In this document: piece after piece, positions 61,684 through 64,000 of the stretch
How the letters are laid out: each line of letters opens with the position of its first letter
Position numbering within the stretch: the stretch's first letter is position 1
From: Thermocrinis jamiesonii
Lineage (GTDB): Bacteria > Aquificota > Aquificia > Aquificales > Aquificaceae
Length of the DNA: 64,000 bases
Assembly (NCBI RefSeq): GCF_000702425.1
Contig: NZ_JNIE01000003.1
Span: 186,650-250,649, forward strand
Direction: 5' to 3'
Notes under the pieces: model-generated
Seen by the model: only the letters and a program-made list of their open reading frames with translations
Databases searched by the model: none
What the model was told of the DNA's origin: nothing
Program-made: the position numbers and the translations under genes

Positions 61684-62448
61684 ATGGAAACAAAAAGAGT
61701 AATCTATAATACTCCAGAACACAAGGTCGTGTTCTTTGAAGAGCTAACTCCTGCAAGTGCGGTGCAAGCCAACCAAGTGCTTATAATTCACAAGGATGAG
61801 GGAATGCTTTTGGATCCGGGTGGTCATAAGGTGTTTTCCAAGCTTTTATCCGATATCTCCCTCTACGTTCCGCCAACTCAGATAAAATACATCTTCCTAT
61901 CCCACCAAGATCCAGATATAGTAGCTTCAATAAACGGTTGGCTGATGACCACAAAGGCTGTAGCTTACATATCTAAGCTTTGGATAAGGTTTTTACCCCA
62001 TTTTGGGTTAGACAGCCAGTTAGAGGACAGGGTGGTGCCTATAGACGATAGAGGAACTACCATAGTTTTAGGTGGAGATTGCAAGCTGTTGGTTTTACCT
62101 GCTCATTTCCTTCATTCCGAAGGGAACTTTCAGCTTTATGATCCTTGTTCCAAAATACTTTTCTCCGGAGACTTAGGTGCCAGCTTAGGACAAGATTACT
62201 TTTTTGTAGAAGACTTTGATTCTCACATCAAATACATGGAAGGTTTTCACAAGAGGTATATGGCAAGCAACAAAATACTGAGATTTTGGGCAAACATGGT
62301 CCGCCAATTGGACATAGAAATGATCGTTCCTCAGCATGGTGCTATCTTCAAGGGCAAGGAAATGGTAAATAAGTTCATAGAATGGGTAGAAAACTTGCAG
62401 GTGGGAATTGACCTTTTAACTCAAGAAAACTACAGCTTACCCGTGTGA
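61684..62448 (+). CDS. MBL-fold diiron protein (ODP/flavodiiron-like, no flavodoxin)
   Basis: 254 residues with a metallo-beta-lactamase fold: the FLSHQDPDIVASI metal motif (canonical HxExDH is changed to HxDxDI), PAHFLHSEGNFQLYDP, the bridging Asp in FSGDLGAS and the last His in VPQHGAIFKG. It resembles the catalytic half of flavodiiron proteins and the stand-alone oxygen-binding diiron proteins, and lacks the flavodoxin domain. It may sense or reduce oxygen or NO. Good AGGAGG ribosome-binding site. Confidence 0.85.
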   Translation: METKRVIYNTPEHKVVFFEELTPASAVQANQVLIIHKDEGMLLDPGGHKVFSKLLSDISLYVPPTQIKYIFLSHQDPDIVASINGWLMTTKAVAYISKLWIRFLPHFGLDSQLEDRVVPIDDRGTTIVLGGDCKLLVLPAHFLHSEGNFQLYDPCSKILFSGDLGASLGQDYFFVEDFDSHIKYMEGFHKRYMASNKILRFWANMVRQLDIEMIVPQHGAIFKGKEMVNKFIEWVENLQVGIDLLTQENYSLPV

Positions 62449-62454
62449 TATAAT
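62449..62454 (+). promoter_or_regulatory. -10 element of atpC (TATAAT)
   Basis: TATAAT overlaps the end of the upstream gene and ends 8 bases before the atpC ATG at 62463; no Shine-Dalgarno site. Confidence 0.5.
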
Positions 62455-62462
62455 ATCTAAGC

Positions 62463-62864
62463 ATGATAAAAGTAGAGATAGTTACACCAAAAGGTTTGGC
62501 TTTTTCCAAAGAAGTCAATTCGGTAAATATTCCCACTGTAGAAGGAGAAATAGGAGTTTTAGAAAAGCACATGTATTTGATGACTTTGTTAAAGCCCGGT
62601 CTTGTCTATTTTGATGGAAAGGTGGATGAAGGAATAGCGGTAACCTATGGCTTTGTGGATGTAACACCAGAAAAAGTCATTATATTAGCAGAAGAAGCTT
62701 ACACCATAGGTGAAATAGATGTTGGTAAAGAAAAAGAAGAGTTTGAAAAAGCAATAAAGAAACTTGCTACCGCACAGACTATGGAAGAAATAGAAGAGAC
62801 AACAAAACAGGCAGAAAGGGCAAGGATTCTTTTGGAATTAGTGGAGAGATTTGGAAGAGTTTAA
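62463..62864 (+). CDS. atpC: ATP synthase epsilon subunit
   Basis: A 133-residue rotor subunit of F1. The N-terminal beta sandwich (VEIVTPKGLAFSKEVNSVNI, PTVEGEIGVLEKHMYLMTLL) and the C-terminal helical pair (AERARILLELVERFG) are present. It is separated from the other ATP synthase genes, none of which lies nearby. It overlaps the next gene by 14 bases. Confidence 0.95.
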   Translation: MIKVEIVTPKGLAFSKEVNSVNIPTVEGEIGVLEKHMYLMTLLKPGLVYFDGKVDEGIAVTYGFVDVTPEKVIILAEEAYTIGEIDVGKEKEEFEKAIKKLATAQTMEEIEETTKQAERARILLELVERFGRV

Positions 62865-63561
62865 AAAATTTGACTTCTTCAGAGGTAAAGTAAAGTTTAT
62901 CCAACCTAAGGCTCACAGGCTCTCTGTAGTTGAAGTTTTATTTGTCTCAAGTATAAAAGGTATAAAGAGAAAAAGCTTGGTAGCAGATTTGGGTGCAGGC
63001 TTTGGAGCGCTCTCCATACTAATAGCCCTAAGGTATGGCTGTAGAGTTTTGGCAGTAGAAAGAGACCAAACTATGATCCAACTGCTCAGGCAAAACTTAA
63101 AAAACAACAACCTTGAGGGTAAGGTAGAAATTTTAGAGTGTGACATTAGAGAAATAAACAAAAATATAAAGCGTCAAAGTGTGGATTGTGTTGTTATAAA
63201 TCCACCTTTTCATCCGGAAACTCCATCCACAAAAGCAAATCCATATCATACGGAAATTTATGGAACTTTAAAAGATTTTTTAGAATCAGCTTCCTATATT
63301 TTGAAGGATGGAGGCTTTGTAAATGTTTTATTACCTTCCTATAGATTATTGGAAGCCTGTAATATTATGGAAACTTTAAACATTAAACCGATGTATTTAA
63401 AATTTTTTCATCCATTCATAGATAAAAATGCCAAATTGGTTCGTATTGTAGGCGTGAAAAACTTAAAACCAAAGCTAATTGTAGAAAATCCAATTATAAT
63501 AAATCAAAAAGAAAATAAATATACGAAGGAGGTTTTGAACATCATAGAGGGGTTTCTATGA
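62851..63561 (+). CDS. TrmN6-like SAM-dependent methyltransferase
   Basis: 236 residues of the COG4123 group. SAM binding: VADLGAGFGALSILIALRYG; the catalytic motif NPPF lies in VINPPFHPETPS, fitting N6-adenine methylation of tRNA (tRNA1(Val) A37 in E. coli). The start is TTG at 62851 with GGAG just before it, inside atpC. The C-terminal ~30 residues are Lys/Asn-rich and A/T-rich. Confidence 0.85.
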   Translation: MEEFKKFDFFRGKVKFIQPKAHRLSVVEVLFVSSIKGIKRKSLVADLGAGFGALSILIALRYGCRVLAVERDQTMIQLLRQNLKNNNLEGKVEILECDIREINKNIKRQSVDCVVINPPFHPETPSTKANPYHTEIYGTLKDFLESASYILKDGGFVNVLLPSYRLLEACNIMETLNIKPMYLKFFHPFIDKNAKLVRIVGVKNLKPKLIVENPIIINQKENKYTKEVLNIIEGFL

Positions 63562-63567
63562 TATAAT
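63562..63567 (+). promoter_or_regulatory. -10 element of the DUF507 gene (TATAAT)
   Basis: TATAAT lies 9 bases before the ATG at 63577, just after the previous stop; no Shine-Dalgarno site. Confidence 0.5.
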
Positions 63568-63576
63568 TAACACATT

Positions 63577-64000
63577 ATGAGACTACCAGAAAAATTGATG
63601 GAGCGCATTGCAGATAGGATTATAAAAGAGCTTACAGAAGAAAAAATAATAGAAGTAGAAGATCCTTATGTTTTTAAGAAGAAAATTATAGGAATTTTTA
63701 AGAAGGCTGAAGAGGAAGAAAGACTACTTGACGAAAAGACCAGAGAAATACTAAAAGAAAGAATGGATCTTATAGAAGAGGCAAGTTTAGATTACAGAAC
63801 CGCTTATAGGGCAGTTCGTAACAGACTTGCGGAAGAAATGAATATTAACACCAACAAAAGAGAAAGGATGAATCAAATAGCGGGTATGATAAAGGACCTA
63901 ATAATAGAGGACGATTCGGTAGAAATGTATGAAGAATCCCACATTATAAGAGCAAGAATAAGGAAAATACTAATGGAGGCTCTAAAGGAAGAGGAGGAGA
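63577..64000 (+). CDS. DUF507 family protein (3' end cut by window edge)
   Basis: The first 141 residues of a charged, helical protein (MRLPEKLMERIADRIIKELT, then a repeated pattern RMNQIAGMIKDLIIEDD). It fits DUF507, a family of about 180 residues known mainly from Aquificae and some Deltaproteobacteria; function not known. The open frame continues to the last base. Confidence 0.8.
   Translation, partial: MRLPEKLMERIADRIIKELTEEKIIEVEDPYVFKKKIIGIFKKAEEEERLLDEKTREILKERMDLIEEASLDYRTAYRAVRNRLAEEMNINTNKRERMNQIAGMIKDLIIEDDSVEMYEESHIIRARIRKILMEALKEEEE

Noticed and set aside
1-64000. tRNA, rRNA, tmRNA, RNase P or other structural RNA genes
   Set aside because: No T-loop-like GGTTCGA blocks with matching stems, and no recognisable rRNA or tmRNA sequence was noticed on either strand. 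The check was by eye, so short non-coding RNAs could be missed.
1-64000. Prophage, insertion sequence or defence island
   Set aside because: No integrase, intact transposase, restriction, toxin-antitoxin or phage structural gene was recognised; only a possible miniature element at 59326-59530 is reported.

Overview
The window reads as a chromosomal segment of a hyperthermophilic, chemolithoautotrophic member of the Aquificaceae (Hydrogenobacter/Thermocrinis/Aquifex relatives). The evidence is a full reverse gyrase, a thioredoxin-like [2Fe-2S] ferredoxin with the ligand spacing of the Aquifex protein, a leucyl-tRNA synthetase carried as a separate C-terminal subunit, a five-subunit 2-oxoacid:ferredoxin oxidoreductase as used in the reductive TCA cycle, and a two-CxxC protein disulfide oxidoreductase. 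Genes are packed tightly on both strands. Many convergent neighbours overlap at their stop codons and many operon genes overlap by 4 bases. I found no tRNA or rRNA gene, no CRISPR array, no prophage and no intact insertion sequence.

Layout. 1-7.1 kb: truA (cut by the window edge), mlaF, cfa, galU, an Omp85-family outer-membrane protein and a possible FliK-like protein. 7.1-15.4 kb, all minus strand: tpx, an aminotransferase, rpsU, queD, panD, nrdB, hpf, a Crp/Fnr regulator, an M29 aminopeptidase, a DUF554 membrane protein and a CgeB-like glycosyltransferase. 15.4-26.8 kb: reverse gyrase with a small membrane protein, folD-cysS, smpB, an htpX/ADP-ribosylglycohydrolase/hfq operon, the [2Fe-2S] ferredoxin and a glycosyltransferase-methyltransferase fusion. 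26.8-31.5 kb: a SapC-family protein and the flagellar filament cluster (flagellin, flaG, fliD, fliS, fliT-like), opened by a clear sigma-28 promoter. 31.4-47.6 kb: leuB, a coiled-coil repeat protein, proA, rseP, transaldolase, disulfide oxidoreductase, a GlpC/HdrB-like iron-sulfur protein, thrS, dapB, archease, a UbiA-type prenyltransferase, glyQ, ridA, thiD, a frameshifted M23 peptidase and a bactofilin. 47.6-53.8 kb: one nine-gene minus-strand operon that joins the CO2-fixing 2-oxoacid:ferredoxin oxidoreductase to the bicarbonate transporter SbtA, its PII-like partner SbtB and a COG0523 metallochaperone. 53.8-59.2 kb: leuS C-terminal subunit, hisG, nadB, yvcK and yceD. 59.2-61.6 kb: a degraded region holding remnants of [NiFe]-hydrogenase maturation genes (hypB, hypX, a HyaD-type protease, hupH-like) and a broken TetR regulator next to an intact Rrf2-type regulator. 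61.7-64 kb: an MBL-fold diiron protein, atpC, a methyltransferase and a DUF507 protein cut by the window edge.

How it fits together. The most interesting intact system is the predicted carbon operon, in which inorganic-carbon import, a nucleotide-sensing PII-like protein and a ferredoxin-dependent carboxylase appear to be co-transcribed. The most interesting decayed system is the hydrogenase maturation locus, which suggests that this lineage is losing or has lost one uptake-hydrogenase system. A signal across the whole window is an exact TATAAT placed 6-10 bases before the start codon of many first-in-operon genes that lack a Shine-Dalgarno sequence. This points to common leaderless transcription, while operon-internal genes carry good Shine-Dalgarno sites. 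All functional calls come from reading motifs and remembered family features; no database search was run.
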